From: Paramyrothecium sp. XJ0827 | Lineage: Eukaryota; Ascomycota; Sordariomycetes; Hypocreales; Stachybotryaceae | Direction: 5' to 3' | Assembly (NCBI GenBank): GCA_020881915.1 | Contig: JAJFPB010000001.1 | Coordinates: 4,402,001-4,466,000 of the forward strand | Length of the DNA stretch: 64,000 nucleotides | Part shown: piece by piece, positions 45,107 through 56,711 of the stretch | Layout of the letters: the number at the start of each line of letters is the position of its first letter | Position numbering within the stretch: position 1 is the first letter of the stretch | Notes under the pieces: model-generated | The model's database searches: none | Seen by the model: the letters and a program-made list of their open reading frames with translations, nothing else | What the model was told of the DNA's origin: nothing | Program-made: the position numbers and the translations under genes

Positions 45107-48100
45107 TTATTCTTCTACTGAGCCAAAGGAATGCGCAGCGTCGCTTCTCACAGAAGCAATATCTTCGAGGTAGGATCTTTCCGATATTTCGGACTTGGCT
45201 GAAAAGTTCTCATCGTGTTGTTCGCTTCGATATTCTTGAGTTCCGGTAGCATTAGCAACATATCAGTGGTATGAGAAGGAAGAACTGGAAAGTCTTACCA
45301 AGCAATAAAGTACGGGGCACAGGCGAGCTGGCTGCAGAGACAGGCTCTTCGATGATGGGCTCTGGCACGACGTCGTCGTGCTTCACGCCGGTCCTCTTGC
45401 CGCCTTGGTCGTCATCCCAGTAGCTTGTGCTATGCCAGGTGCGTGTGCTGGGGTGGAAGCTGCTACGCGGATCCGCGGGATGGTACCGACGAGGCGTGTA
45501 GTAGGGATTGGCGCTCGGTCGACTGGCTTCGCTGCATCCGTCCATGAAGGATCCATCATTCACGCCCGATTGCCCTGCTGTGTCCGAAGACAAGCCCATC
45601 CCAGCAAACACTGAGCCTCTAGCAAAAGAGCGTCGGAAAGAAGGTGACCCACGAGGCTCTTGCTCCTCGCAGGCATTGAACCGGTCCTAGCGGTTGCTGG
45701 TTGCTTGCGAGGCGCTGTAGGGATTGCGAAAGTGAGAGCCTGTGCCGCTCCCGTTGAAATCCTTGAACTCCGATCTCGCATCTGTGTCTCGGCTATGCAT
45801 GCCTGCAAAGACGCTTTGGAAGGGGCGCTGATGTAAGGGCTGCGTCTTGTCATCGTCCCCAATTCCATCCTGGCCAAGATCCCGGATACCTCCGCCTCTG
45901 GAGGGTGGGACGGAGTCGGTGTCGATATATTGGGGCAACGAGTCAGGTATATGACAATTCTGTGACATAAAGTGAGGGACTCTGTCAGATTGGAAGCCTC
46001 CGCCCTGATTGCTGAAGGCTCCCTTGTGGTGTGTATTGATGGGCACCTCCTGTCTCCTCCCTGTCTTTGCATGCACATGCCTTGCCTCGCTGGAGTGTTC
46101 GCTTGTAAGCTCATGGAGGCTATTGCTTGATACTTCGCTGGGACTTTTGCTCGTGGGAGAATTTGAAGTCGAGGCAAAACCACGCGAGTCTGCGTCTTCG
46201 CTCCGAAGGCTCCCGTTAGAAGCCGTTTGCGCTCCTTTTAGCTTCTCTTCCTTAGCGTGAGACTCGCCAGTGTAGTTGTAACAGGATCCTGCGTAGTTCT
46301 CAGCAGGAGCTTGCAAACCAGAAGAGAGCACCTCTTCAAAGTAAGGCTGCTTGTAATAGCTTTCCTTTGCTGTTGAATCTGTTGCGTGTGGAAGACGAGA
46401 GACATGCACCCTCTGTGCTCTCCGGTTCGATGACCCAAGGCTACGGTCCGGCAAATATGGCGAGGGTGGCACTCCGCTCATTGGACTCGCCAGAGAAATC
46501 GGTGTGTGTCCTGCTGGTGAAGTTGTAGTATCATCACTCGGCGGTGGAGGTTGACCTGTGGAGGTCACTTCATCGGTTACCACACTGGAAGATGGAATAG
46601 ATGTCTGTAAGTTGTTCATTTCAGTTTCATCATGGCTCCCTGTACTGTTTGCTTTGACATCTTCAACTGCTTCGCAGTCACTACCCAGTCGGGGACGAGT
46701 CTAGTGATGGTTAGATAGACCTATCTCGTGTGGTCAGAAAATTGTGACTCACCTGATACAGCGTCGGTTGTTGCTTAAGAATCGTATCACCGCGCAGCTC
46801 ATTTGTGCACTTTCGACAGTAATTTTGAAGTGGCTTGGTGCTTGCAGTATGAGGATGTTTTTCATGAAAGGCCTTCGACCTGGAGTAACCGCAGCCGAAG
46901 CAGTAATGGTGTTGGCCGCCTGGTCCGCCATTCACCAGCCACTGCTTTCGACATTTAGCACAGTAGCTAGGAACGACTTTCTCAACCGCAGAACAAGGGT
47001 GCTTCTTGTGGAATTTAGAGGATCGAGTGTTACCACAACCAGTGCAGACATGAACGGGCGTGTTGTTGGACGGTTGCCGACCATCTTTCCTCCTGCGATG
47101 TCGATTTGGCTTGACAGGAGATTCAAAGTCTGCGTCAACTTTGTCATTCTGCGATGAATGCATGATGTTGCTGCTACCTGTGGATGATTGGTTTTGAGCA
47201 GACAGATCCGGTTCTTCCATATTTCGAGTCGAAGGTCCTCCAGGGGGGTCGTTGCCTTCTCGCCTGGCTATCGCAGAATCCAGTTTTGCGTTGAGTTTTT
47301 CTTGCAAGTTTCTCAAATCAAGAGCAAGTCCATCGTCTTCTGGCTTTGCAGCAAGCTGTGTTCTCGTTCGTTCCATGTCCGATTGTATGCTGTGAAGCTC
47401 GCGTGCAAGTGCATCCGGCATCTGGGATACATTGTCAACTGTTCGACCAATGTTTATGGGAGGCACAGGGTTGTTGGTTGGATAAGTTGTGCTTCCAAGC
47501 GGGCCTGGCTGTGTTTGCGGTACGAACCGCATGGGCTGATGGGCTAATGCCATCTGATAGTAAACTTGCGGCACCTGCGGCACCCCGCTCATACGCTGAG
47601 TCTGGGAGAAAGGTGATGTAGGCGTTGAATGAGCCCACTTGGGCGTGTCGATGTGTGAGCGAGGCCGAGCTGAGCTACGCACAGGAAATGTGGCAGAGGG
47701 TTGAATCGAAGGCACGGCCTCGCTCGGGACAGGAGGCCGCGAGCGGCGCTTCTGAAGTTTCTTGTCTTGCTGCCTCTTCCGAGGGATGCATTTTTCGGGT
47801 TTTGCGGTTTTTGGACGATGAAGCCATGATGACAGTCGCGATCGGCCTCGATGTCGAGAAGGAAGAGTTGGGGATCGAACCCTCGTGACCATCGGCTCGT
47901 CATACCTCGAGATGCTGCTGCTGGAAGATTCCGAATCGCTGGAAGGGTTGTCTATAATATAGAGCTTTTCCCCTTTCCCTGTTGATCCCTTGACTGTAAT
48001 GATGTGCGTGTATTCCCTTTCTGCGCGCTCGAGGGCGCTGCGTGTGGGCAGGTTGAAGAAAGCGCTGAGCAGATCGATCTGCGGGCCATCCTTGGAGCGA

Positions 48101-48132
48101 GTGATGGTCTGCCTCTTACCGGAGGACCTCAT
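45107..48132 (-). CDS. Cys-rich zinc-ribbon-like protein with in-frame TAG, function unknown
   Basis: Exons 48132-46753 and 46700-45687 encode 797 residues ending at a TAG (45689-45687). The same frame then stays open to a consensus donor at 45299/45298 and splices in phase to 45234-45107, adding 171 codons before TAA. I do not recognise the family. Residues ~1-70 look folded (DLLSAFFNLPTRSALERAER). A coiled-coil-like stretch lies at LARELHSIQSDMERTRTQLA. Two repeated four-Cys modules, CTGCGNTRSSKFHKKHP with YCAKCRKQW and CFGCGYSRSKAFHEKHP with YCRKC, are probable zinc ribbons. The C-terminal half is Ser-rich and disordered and includes two related segments (VFAGM...DT...NPY) flanking the TAG. 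The TAG could be a nonsense mutation, a readthrough site, a sequence error or part of an unrecognised intron. The start at 48132 is the first ATG before MRSSGKRQTITRS. Confidence 0.75.
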
Positions 48133-48648
48133 AGCAGGAAGATTTTGGTACAGGAGAGATGCGTAGGAACAAATTACGGAGAGGAAGGAAGGCTTCAGAT
48201 GCGGAAGCAAAGTGCGACTAGGGCAAGCTCAGAAACGTGGAATCGTGTCTTCGCAGAGGTTGACTATGGAGGAGGATTGGTTTGTCTCCAAGGCAAGCGG
48301 CCTTTCTATATTTGGATTTTTTTTTCTGGCGGCTGGTATTTTGGAGTTAGTAAAGTGGTCAGGTGAGGCGGTGATGAGGTGAGGTGAGGTGAGGTGAGGT
48401 GAGGAAGTCCGCCCATGGTGTATGGCTCTGCCCCTTGCGAGGTACCTGTCGGGAACACTAGCACCGCACGAAGAATCGGGAAAAGAGAGCTCGCAGAGAA
48501 GGGACCGCAGATAGCGTCGGTCCGTATCCTCTTTTAAGTGCTGGCCGATGTCATATGCTGGTATACATTTTAGAAACTCGCTTCTACTTATAGACCATCC
48601 AGCTAGCATCCAGCTTCCTCCATAAACGATGCAATGAGATACGAACTT
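48133..48648. other. Spacer with GAGGT array between Cys-rich gene and STT3
   Basis: Upstream region of the Cys-rich gene and 3' flank of STT3. A GAGGT array lies at 48376-48404. No gene was recognised. Confidence 0.5.
48376..48404. repeat. (GAGGT)n pentanucleotide repeat
   Basis: About six near-perfect GAGGT units, similar to the array at 20270-20333. Confidence 0.8.
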
Positions 48649-51182
48649 CTAGTCTACACGAAGAACGCGCGCGCCCCTCTTCTTGTTAGCCTTCTTCTTC
48701 TTCTGGCCGCGGTCAAACGCGGCGGCAGAGGCATGGTCACGGCCAATGTTGTCGAGATCCTTGACCTTGTAGATTCGGATGATCCAGTTCTCACTCGTGT
48801 AGGCCTCCTCGAGCGAGTTCAGGACCGGGCCTTGCTCGGGAACGCGAACTCCACGCACCCGGTCAGCTGCCTGCCCAGCAGGGAAGAGACTGGCGTAGTT
48901 GTAGTAAGACATCTTGTACCTATTCAACATGTCAGTATTGGGCATTTCGTAACTTTCAGAGCTTCAATTGCTTACATCAAGCTGTTCTTCATGGTCTCCG
49001 TAGCGTCGCCGTCAACGCGGTACTCTCCACGAGAAGTGAAGAAGTCGCGCTCCTTGACCTCATCAGGCCAAATACCCTCTGCAATTCGAACCATCCACAA
49101 GAACTTGTTGATGTCATCTCCAGAGTATCCGAGAAGACCGCCAAACACAACCAGGACGTAGTCAACCTCGTGCTGTCGCATGATGGGGTAGCTGACCTCC
49201 TCCCGTGAGCTCATGGCCTTACCAACAGTGGCGATGTGGGTGTTGTTCCAGGTATTGTTGTCGACCAGTGTGGGTCTGTCAGCCATGCCACCGATTTGGT
49301 AGCCGTAGTCCCACCACGACATGATCTTGGCGTCCTCCTTGGTGTTCTGGCGCAGCCACTGGTAGGCCTCACGATAGTCATCAATGATGTGCTGAGAACC
49401 ATCGGGCATACGGCTAGCCAGGACGACCGATGGGGAGGAGTAGGCATTGGAGGTGACCCAGGTGCAGTGTGACACGAACATGAGCAGATAAACAGTCATG
49501 ACACCAACAACCGCGAATCGGGACACATAGCTGTAAATTCCCACGGCAGGCTTATCGGTAGCCTTCAATGATCCGCTCTTTGTGCTCTTCTTGGTTGGAG
49601 TCTCGGGGACATCTGCAGGGGTCTCCTCAACCTCAGGTGTCTCCAAAGTCAAGTAAGTGTCAAGGATCTGCGATGCTGCAATGGCGGCGGCAATGCAAAC
49701 GACAGGTGTCAAGGTCAACATCAATCGAACCATAACACCTGCGAAGTAGCTACCAAAGAGTGCGTAGACGACAACGAAAACATGCTCATCGCGCAGGTTT
49801 TGGAAGCAGAGGTAGACACCAGCGGGGAAGAGCCAAATGAGCATGTTCAGGTCGAAGAAGAACGAGGGCCAGGCAGTTGGCTGATGCTCAGAGACGGAGG
49901 CAATAATGGGAATGTGAATCTTCGCATAGCCAGTATCCCACAGTGAGTAGAAGCGGCCACTCCAAGGGGCGATGTAGCCCATGGAGGTGAGGGCAACCAG
50001 GCCAGCCAATCCAAGGCCGAAGGTTCCAACCAGCAGAGTAGCAACGAAGGTCTGGAACTGTCGGCCAGAGATGGCAGATCGCACATATTGAATGAAACCG
50101 ATCAGTTGCAGGAAACCGAAGATGCCTAGGGCAGCATGTTAGAACCAACAAATGTGCTACTTTAAGTAGGTGAAGTACAAACCTAGAGCGGGCATATGCT
50201 CGCTAGTCTTGACAGGAAGGAAACCAACAAAAGGAATCTGCATGCTGGTCAGTGTGCCCAGCGCGTACCAGGTGGTGTAGCTGACGTAGAGTCGGTTGCT
50301 GTACCTGCCCATGCAGATCAGGGTAAGGGCATGGACAGGAAGCAAGCAGGTGATGAAGGCATAACCACCCCACGATGCCACCATGTAGCCATAGAACAAG
50401 GCACAAAGGGCGCCCCAGAGCATGGAACCAAGCTTGAGAGCCTTGATCCACAGGTAGAAGGTGAAGACGAGCAGGAAGATGGCAATGGCCTCGTTATCGT
50501 AACTACCGGCGACGGATCGCGAAATGTAACCAGGGGCAATGCCCATGAAGACTGCAGCCAAAAGGCCCGCAGATGGCGAGGTTGTCATTTCATTGGTGAG
50601 AAGATACGCGGCATAGGCCGTCAGGCCAGAGCAAGCAGGGGCAAGGAGGACGCAAATGTTTCGAATGTCGACGGGAATAGTCAGGGCTCGAAGGGCATGG
50701 TAGATGACGCCACTGGTGACCATCAATCCGGGGTAGAGAGTGCCTCCAGTGACACGTCCAAGCGGATGCCACGTCCGGTCATCAAACCAGTCCCAGAACT
50801 TGTAGAAGCCATTGGCAACGAGGTACTTGGTCGCTCGGAAGTTGAACCACGGGTCGACTGTGATTCGGTTAGTACGGTACGAGGGAATCGGCTTGGTGCT
50901 GGCGTAGAGGACTGACACTCGTGGATGATACTCTCAAATCCTATAGTTCACATTAGTTTCAGAAGTTCTCCTTCGCGCATCACACTAAGCCGCAGTCTTG
51001 CCAGCCCATTCGAGCGTCTGCAGCAACTGGGTGGTTCTCGGGACGCAATACTCACGGATAACGGAGAAAAGACGGCTGGCAATTGCAGCGGCGGCGATGA
51101 GGCAAAGAATGGTGACCCTCAGTAGAGTCCGCGAGTTCTGGCCAGACGCCACAGCGAGGGCATCGTTAGTCTTGACAGCCAT
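48649..51182 (-). CDS. STT3: Oligosaccharyltransferase catalytic subunit Stt3
   Basis: Five exons: 51182-51056, a 24-base exon 50940-50917, 50857-50183, 50125-48976 and 48919-48649, giving 748 residues. Stt3 is the ER-membrane catalytic subunit that transfers the Glc3Man9GlcNAc2 oligosaccharide to Asn-X-Ser/Thr. The N-terminal half has about 11-13 membrane segments. The first luminal loop has the acceptor/metal motif ESIIHEFDPWFNFR, created by the 24-base exon with a donor after GAGT. The catalytic signature MSWWDYGYQIGG lies at about residue 543, and TMKNSLMYKMSYYNYA spans the last intron. The C-terminus is Lys-rich (GQKKKKANKKRG). Several phases are unforgiving here, so the gene model is well constrained. 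A 51182 start gives MAVKTNDALAVASGQNSR before the first membrane helix. Confidence 0.96.
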
Positions 51183-52078
51183 GGTGGCCACGATTGTGTC
51201 GCTTTCTCAAGACGGCCCTCGTAGGTTTGATGGAGGTTCTCGACAGCCCCCAAGCAACTAAGGACAGCTTGGAGCTTATGCCATTGCTACAGGGGGTGTG
51301 GAGGATGTGGGGTGCGTTTGTGCGTGTGTGCGTGTTCCCGCACCAGAAAGGTCAGCCATGTACCTTTGGCTCAAGGTCTACCCGCGTCAACCACTGTCAC
51401 TTGCGGGGTTCTCATCGTCGATTCAAGAGCAAGAATACCTAGAGCAACGCTAGGCCACAACGCGATGTCTTACGTAATCAGACGCTCTACCTTCGGTAGC
51501 TTCTCAATTGCTTGACGCTACGATTCTTGACAGGTCCGATTGCTGATGGAGCTGATATGGGAAGATATTCGTGCCCTTTATAAGGCAGAAAACGCTGTAA
51601 CAAATAACTTGAAGGATGGCCTAACCTTCTTCGAGCGCCATTGTTAATCACTTAGGGGCGCAATCAAGGGACTTTACACAATACCAGGCTCGTTGTGAGC
51701 AATTTGTCGCTATCCACTGTTTACCACGCATAGTCCTGTATTGAATGACTTCACCCTCAATGCGTTTTCAACTCTCCTAGGATGAACACGGCATGCAAGA
51801 AACATGAATCAGATTCCCTGCCCGAACCCCAGTTGCGAGTTTCATCTAATTTGTGTGTATTTTACACCTGTACACATAGTAAACAGGGACTCGGAAAGGA
51901 AATCTCTATGCAATAGCGCCACGTGTAGTCTCAATCATACACCGACTCTGCCATTATTTGAGGTCCATGGCATTCCTCTGGGAAGCCTTGGCTCCGTTGC
52001 AGACGGATCTTGACACCCTCTGCCGTTTCCGTACCATGCTCCCATCAACTACCTCAATCCCCTCTCATCCGGCAGAAA
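51183..52078. other. Spacer upstream of STT3
   Basis: About 0.9 kb between the STT3 start and the ATP synthase subunit e stop. Only short chance frames occur. Confidence 0.5.
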
Positions 52079-52603
52079 TTATGGGTTCTCCTTGGAGACC
52101 TTCAACAGCAGCTTCTCGAGATCGAACTTGGGGTTTGAGGGATCCGTGGTGCCTTCACTGACTGTTAGTATGCGGTACTTTGGTTCACAGTAATTCTTGA
52201 ACATTGCGCGCGATGCGCGAGCGAAATGAAGTATGCGGGACTAAGTGGCGGGACGTCGTACCATCGTCGGCTGACGCCGGTGCTGGGTTCTTGAGCTTCG
52301 CGTACTCCGCCTTGGCCTGGTTGATCAACTTCTGCTTCTGCTCATACTCGTGGCGCTCGTGCTCGGCCTTCTGGGTGGCTGTGATTGTTCGTTGATGGGA
52401 GAATCCGTAGAAGACGCCCACGGCCAGGGCCGACCACCGGAGAACCTGGAAGCAAGTCAATTAGCCTCTAGTCCCATGCGCAAAGGCAATCCAGGCAATG
52501 TTTGACATGATTCTACAGGCTGGCGTGGTCCAGCAAGGATATACAACAGCTGCCCAGGGCAGCGGGAAAGGGGACGTCGACATACATTGACAGTTGAAGA
52601 CAT
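52079..52603 (-). CDS. ATP21: Mitochondrial ATP synthase subunit e
   Basis: Three exons: 52603-52586 (18 bases), 52445-52262 and 52152-52079, giving 91 residues. Subunit e (yeast Atp21/Tim11) sits in the membrane part of F1Fo-ATP synthase and stabilises dimers that shape cristae. The single N-terminal membrane helix VLRWSALAVGVFYGFSHQR carries the family GxxxG-like packing face (GVFYG). A charged helix follows (TQKAEHERHEYEQKQKLINQ, AKAEYAKLK), then a short C-terminus, DPSNPKFDLEKLLLKVSKE. Length and layout match the family. The 18-base first exon (MSSTVN) is supported by phase 0 junctions and a GTATGT donor. Confidence 0.93.
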
Positions 52604-53930
52604 CGCGTAAATGGGGGGCAGCGGCGGCGCAGGAGGAGAATCAATTCGAGGAAACGGCGAAGAGGAGACTCGGGTGGTCGAGAATGGCTGTCAATTGGTG
52701 CCCTGTCCAGGTGGCTCGAGGGAATTGGTAGTCCGGGGCGGCAGGTAAAGAATTGTAGATGTCCTCGGGAAAAGTCGCAGTTTTTCCAGGAATGGCGCTA
52801 GGAGTAGTCAGCAAACAGCTGTAAGCTCTCAGACGAATCATCAGAGCTGGGGTCCGAATTGGGCCAGTTCAGGTCACGTGTCACAGTGATCCCTTGTTGT
52901 AGACTCTGCTACCCTATAAGGATGAACGTTCGAGTATAGACGACTTTCTTGCAAGGTCATTACCACGTGCCAATAGGCTTGTGCTGAAGTTTTATGCTTG
53001 TTTCGAACAATGATATTCTCGTACGGAAAATCCATTGGAATTATCGTTTGTCCACCGAGCCGGTCGAAGCAAGATTGATCAATGATCCGGCTAGAGCTTG
53101 ACGAATCGTAACTCTGGGTTGGGAGAACCCCTGGGCCTTCTCCTACTGTTTATGTTGGCACCTGTTCGTGCCTCTTACTTCAATGCAAACACAGGTTCAG
53201 TGCTAGTTGACGGGTCTCAGTGCAGTATGCTCTGCATTGGCGACAACCTGCAGTTCTGTGGTGCGGGTGGCAGGCAGTCTGTTTATGGGTGTAGTATGTA
53301 GAAGCGCATTTGTATAGAGCTCGAATACAGATGGCGACTAGCGATATTTGTCTGTTAAATATTGGTAAAAATTGGTGATTGGGCCTGTATCAATGAAGTC
53401 AAAAAATAATCTTTCTCATCATTAGAAACTCTCAGTTGCCAGGCAGTACAGTATTCATCTTTACTCCCGAAAAGGGAAAGAAAGATAACAATTAACATGG
53501 GAAAGTAGACCAGCATTTCCCAGATATCGCACACCGTTGTAGGTACCTACTCAAGGTAAGGTAGGTAGTGGCTTACCCTGTGGTCGCACCCCTGTTCAGT
53601 TCTAGCGCAGCACGGTTGACTTGCACGTACCTTGGCGCTCGCATTTCATCCAGGGTCCCTATTCATTAGTATCACGACCCGAAAGAAAGTCGCAATCCTC
53701 CGTCACCTTCATCACCTTCCTGTCCCGACGGAAATCCTCAGGTCATACATAGCAGAAGTTGCCTGGACCATCGATCACAAACGAACTGCACCTTGGTCAT
53801 AGAACCATATCCATCCAGATCGGCAATCAACACGCCATCTTCTACTTGGTCAATCCGGGAAGCGAATACCCACGCCTCAGATTAGCTCTGACGCGACACT
53901 GTCCCGCAATGGGACTGCAGAGACCCTAGG
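52604..53930. other. Divergent spacer between ATP synthase e and dynein intermediate chain
   Basis: 1.3 kb head-to-head region. It contains a WSC-domain remnant (listed separately) and AAGGTAGGTAC-type words at about 53540. Otherwise no gene was seen. Confidence 0.5.
53151..53301 (+). pseudogene. WSC-domain gene remnant
   Basis: An open frame reads SYFNANTGSVLVDGSQCSML, then CIGDNLQFCGAGGRQSVYG. That spacing (Cys, Met/Leu-Cys, GD, QxCGxGxRxSVYG) is the C-terminal half of a WSC carbohydrate-binding domain as found in fungal wall sensors and secreted proteins. The N-terminal half of the domain, a full gene body and splice partners are missing on both sides. From the first ATG (about 53151) only about 50 residues are encoded. 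It most probably is the relic of a deleted or transposed gene. A tiny secreted protein cannot be excluded, because the frame upstream of the ATG is hydrophobic (LGLLLLFMLAPVRAS). Confidence 0.55.
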
Positions 53931-56069
53931 ATGCAGCAACGTCGAGAAGAAATCCTCGCCAAGAGGGCGAAGCTTGCAGAGCTTAAGCGGCAGAGGGAAC
54001 TGCGAGCAACCCAGACAACGACCGGCCGCGTCTCTGCACTCCCGATCGAGGTAGCACGCCCCAACCAAGGAGTTCATGCGTGCGCAACGTTTGGCTGACA
54101 CCGTTACTATTCACAGCTCGGATCATCAAGCCCCGGTCGTGAGGACAATCGCAAGAAGATCGAAACCCTGATCAATGATTTGATCGGCGAGAGCAGACCT
54201 GGCTCGACAACCACCGGAGGCGCTGCGTCCCCGGCCCCTCGTGGAAGCAGACCCAACAGTGTTCTCAGCGCCGGCGAGCTGAGCAATGACACCTCTGACG
54301 TTCCTGCACAGCCTGCACATCCTGTGCAGCCACCACCAAATCTGACCTCAGTACCTCTGACCACCGTGTACGAGTGCCCACCGTCGCCAGTGAAGGAGGT
54401 CTTTTCATACAGCAAGGGTGTACAGACGACCGAACAATGGACATCTCCACCACGACCACGCGCGCAGTCAACGCTCTCGGACATCGACGACTTACCGGGA
54501 ACCACATCTTCGCCCAGCAAGCGGATGAGCAGAAGAGAGCGGGACCGGGAGGAAGAACTGAGGCGGAAAATCAGAGAAGAAGTCGAGGAAGAGTTGCGAG
54601 CTGCTGGAGAATCACTTTCCAATGGTGCCGACAACACGAAGCCCTCGTCAGCATTAAATTATCCACTGCGAGAACTTACCGTAGAGGAATTAGAGGCGGT
54701 GACACATTCTGACGATTTTGTGGACTTCCTTGACAAGTCAACCAAAGTTATCGAGAGAGCTCTAGAGCAAGAATACGACATCTTGACCGACTACGCGTTG
54801 CAAGGTCAAGATCATGACGACGAAGACGACGAGAGCGGAAACACGGGAGGCCGAGGCAAGCATAGGGTCAAGGAAGTGGCACAGTTCTTCGATGATCGTT
54901 GGTCTAAGAAACGCATGATCAGCGGCATTGATTTCTCACCCAAGTTCAGCGAGCTTCTTCTTGCCTCATACACAAAGAACCCTACAGCACCTCATGAACC
55001 AGATGGTCTTGTTCAGGTTTGGAACCTCCACATGCACGATCGTCCGGAATATGTGTTCACGGCTCAATCCGATGTGCTGACGGCCAAATTCTCTCCTTAT
55101 CATCCCAATCTTATTGTCGGCGGAACCTATAGCGGCCAGGTCCTGCTATGGGACACCAGAGCGAAGGCAGCGCCTGTTCAGAAAACGCCACTGACAGGTT
55201 TCGGACACGCACACCCTATTTACAGCGTTGATATTGTTGGCACGCAGAACGCGAATAACATCATCTCATGCTCAACCGATGGTGTTGTTTGTGGTTGGAG
55301 CATGGATGTATTTGCTCAACCACAAGAGCTCCTGGAACTCAAAAATCCTACTCAAGCCAAGGTTGCCGTGGAGGATGTAAGCCCTACCTGTGTTTCCTTC
55401 CCACAGACGGATCCGACGTTCTTCTTGGTCGGTAGCGAGGAGGGCACCATTTTCCCGTGTCACCGATACGACCGAGCCGGAGCCAAGGCCGGTGTCGACA
55501 AGAAAATTAGCTACCGCGGACACACCGCACCAGTTATGTCTGTTGACTTCCACCCCGCTAGAGGACCAGTCGATCTAGGTGACCTTGTCATCTCATCATC
55601 CCTGGACTGGAGTGTCAAGCTCTGGAAGGTTCGTGCCCCAGCAGCGACATCGACAAGCGGGGCCGGCGATGGTAGCATTGCGCCGTTGATAGACTTCGTC
55701 CGCGAAGATGTCGTTTATGACGCCAAGTGGTCACCAGTCAAGCCAAGCGTGTTCGCCCTCGTGGATGGGGCTGGCTGGCTGGAGCTTTGGGACATCGCAG
55801 TTGAGACTGAGGAGCCAGTGTCAAGGATATCGCCAAGTGCTCGACCAGACGGCCGAACCATGCTTTCGAAGAGCATAAATAAGGTGGCCTGGGAACAAAG
55901 TGAAGGCAAGCGCCTTGCGACAGGCGGCATCAACGGCTCTCTCACAGTTTTCGAGGTGGCCAGTGGGCTTGGTGGCAAGGACGGACTCAAGAGCGAGGAT
56001 TGGACGAACGTCAAGAAACTCGTGAACCGAGTCGAGGCGGTCGGTGTTAATGGCGCTGTCATGGCTTGA
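53931..56069 (+). CDS. Cytoplasmic dynein intermediate chain
   Basis: Two exons, 53931-54050 and 54117-56069, giving 690 residues. The intermediate chain is a WD40 subunit of the cytoplasmic dynein motor; it binds dynactin and the light chains and drives nuclear migration and retrograde transport in hyphae. The N-terminal charged helix (RREEILAKRAKLAELKRQRE) is the dynactin p150/NudE-binding coil. A TQT-like light-chain (LC8) motif, KGVQTTEQW, lies near residue 145. After a second charged coil (ERDREEELRRKIREEVEEEL) and the region LTVEELEAVTHSDDFVDFLD, WD40 repeats fill about residues 300-680 (GLVQVWNLHMHDRPEYVFTA, SGQVLLWDTRAKAA, SSSLDWSVKLWKVR). The fungal genetic counterpart is Aspergillus nudI. 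The single intron follows codon 40. Confidence 0.95.
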
Positions 56070-56711
56070 ACGTCTTTGTATCTGTGCAAGCACATGGACG
56101 AGCGTGTCCACTTATTCGTGATAAATGTAGCGGAAAGCTGTAACTTGTATACCCTTCAGTCTGTAGGCAGGCGTTGTAGAAAACCTGGAGCATCACTGAT
56201 AGCATAATATGGTTACCTTGAACAATTGAAGTGTCTTATTTGGGTTCAGGTTCATCCTCTAGATGCTCAACGTCAATTAGCAACCTCCGGCACCCCCATC
56301 GTGGTTGATCCGCCTACCCTAAGGTACCTAAGGTAGTTTACCCCGTTCTACTAAGGTACCGTAGGAAGCCAGAGTCACGTGTTGGCGCCAATAAATTTCA
56401 CACATCAGTTTGCTCCCTTTTTTCAAGCTCTTTCTGTACTTGTGATGATAACCGTGAACTCCTCCATGAGTTGATCATTGCATTACTTGAGGTTTCGGGC
56501 AAACGGTGAGTCTTGTTTTTATGCTTCTTCTTGCTTCCCCATTTCAAACTAGCACACCATGATGGCATTCATTTTTATGAATTCTGCAATTCTGAGGCTC
56601 TCGTGGCCCATGTGGACAATCTTTTGCTGATATCCTGCTTCTATTCGGCTTTCATATTCCCAAGTTTATTCTCATATCTTTGCCTTATATCTAACTCAAG
56701 AACAGGACACT
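56070..56711. other. Convergent spacer
   Basis: 0.6 kb between the dynein and aldo-keto reductase 3' ends, with AAGGTACC-type words near 56320-56360. No gene was recognised. Confidence 0.5.

Noticed and set aside
47860..47885. Reverse B-box-like word GGTTCGATCCCC as a tRNA
   Set aside because: It lies inside the coding frame of the Cys-rich gene and no tRNA arms can be formed around it.
50196..50915. 239-codon plus-strand frame opposite STT3
   Set aside because: Antisense shadow of a strongly conserved STT3 exon with no domain of its own.
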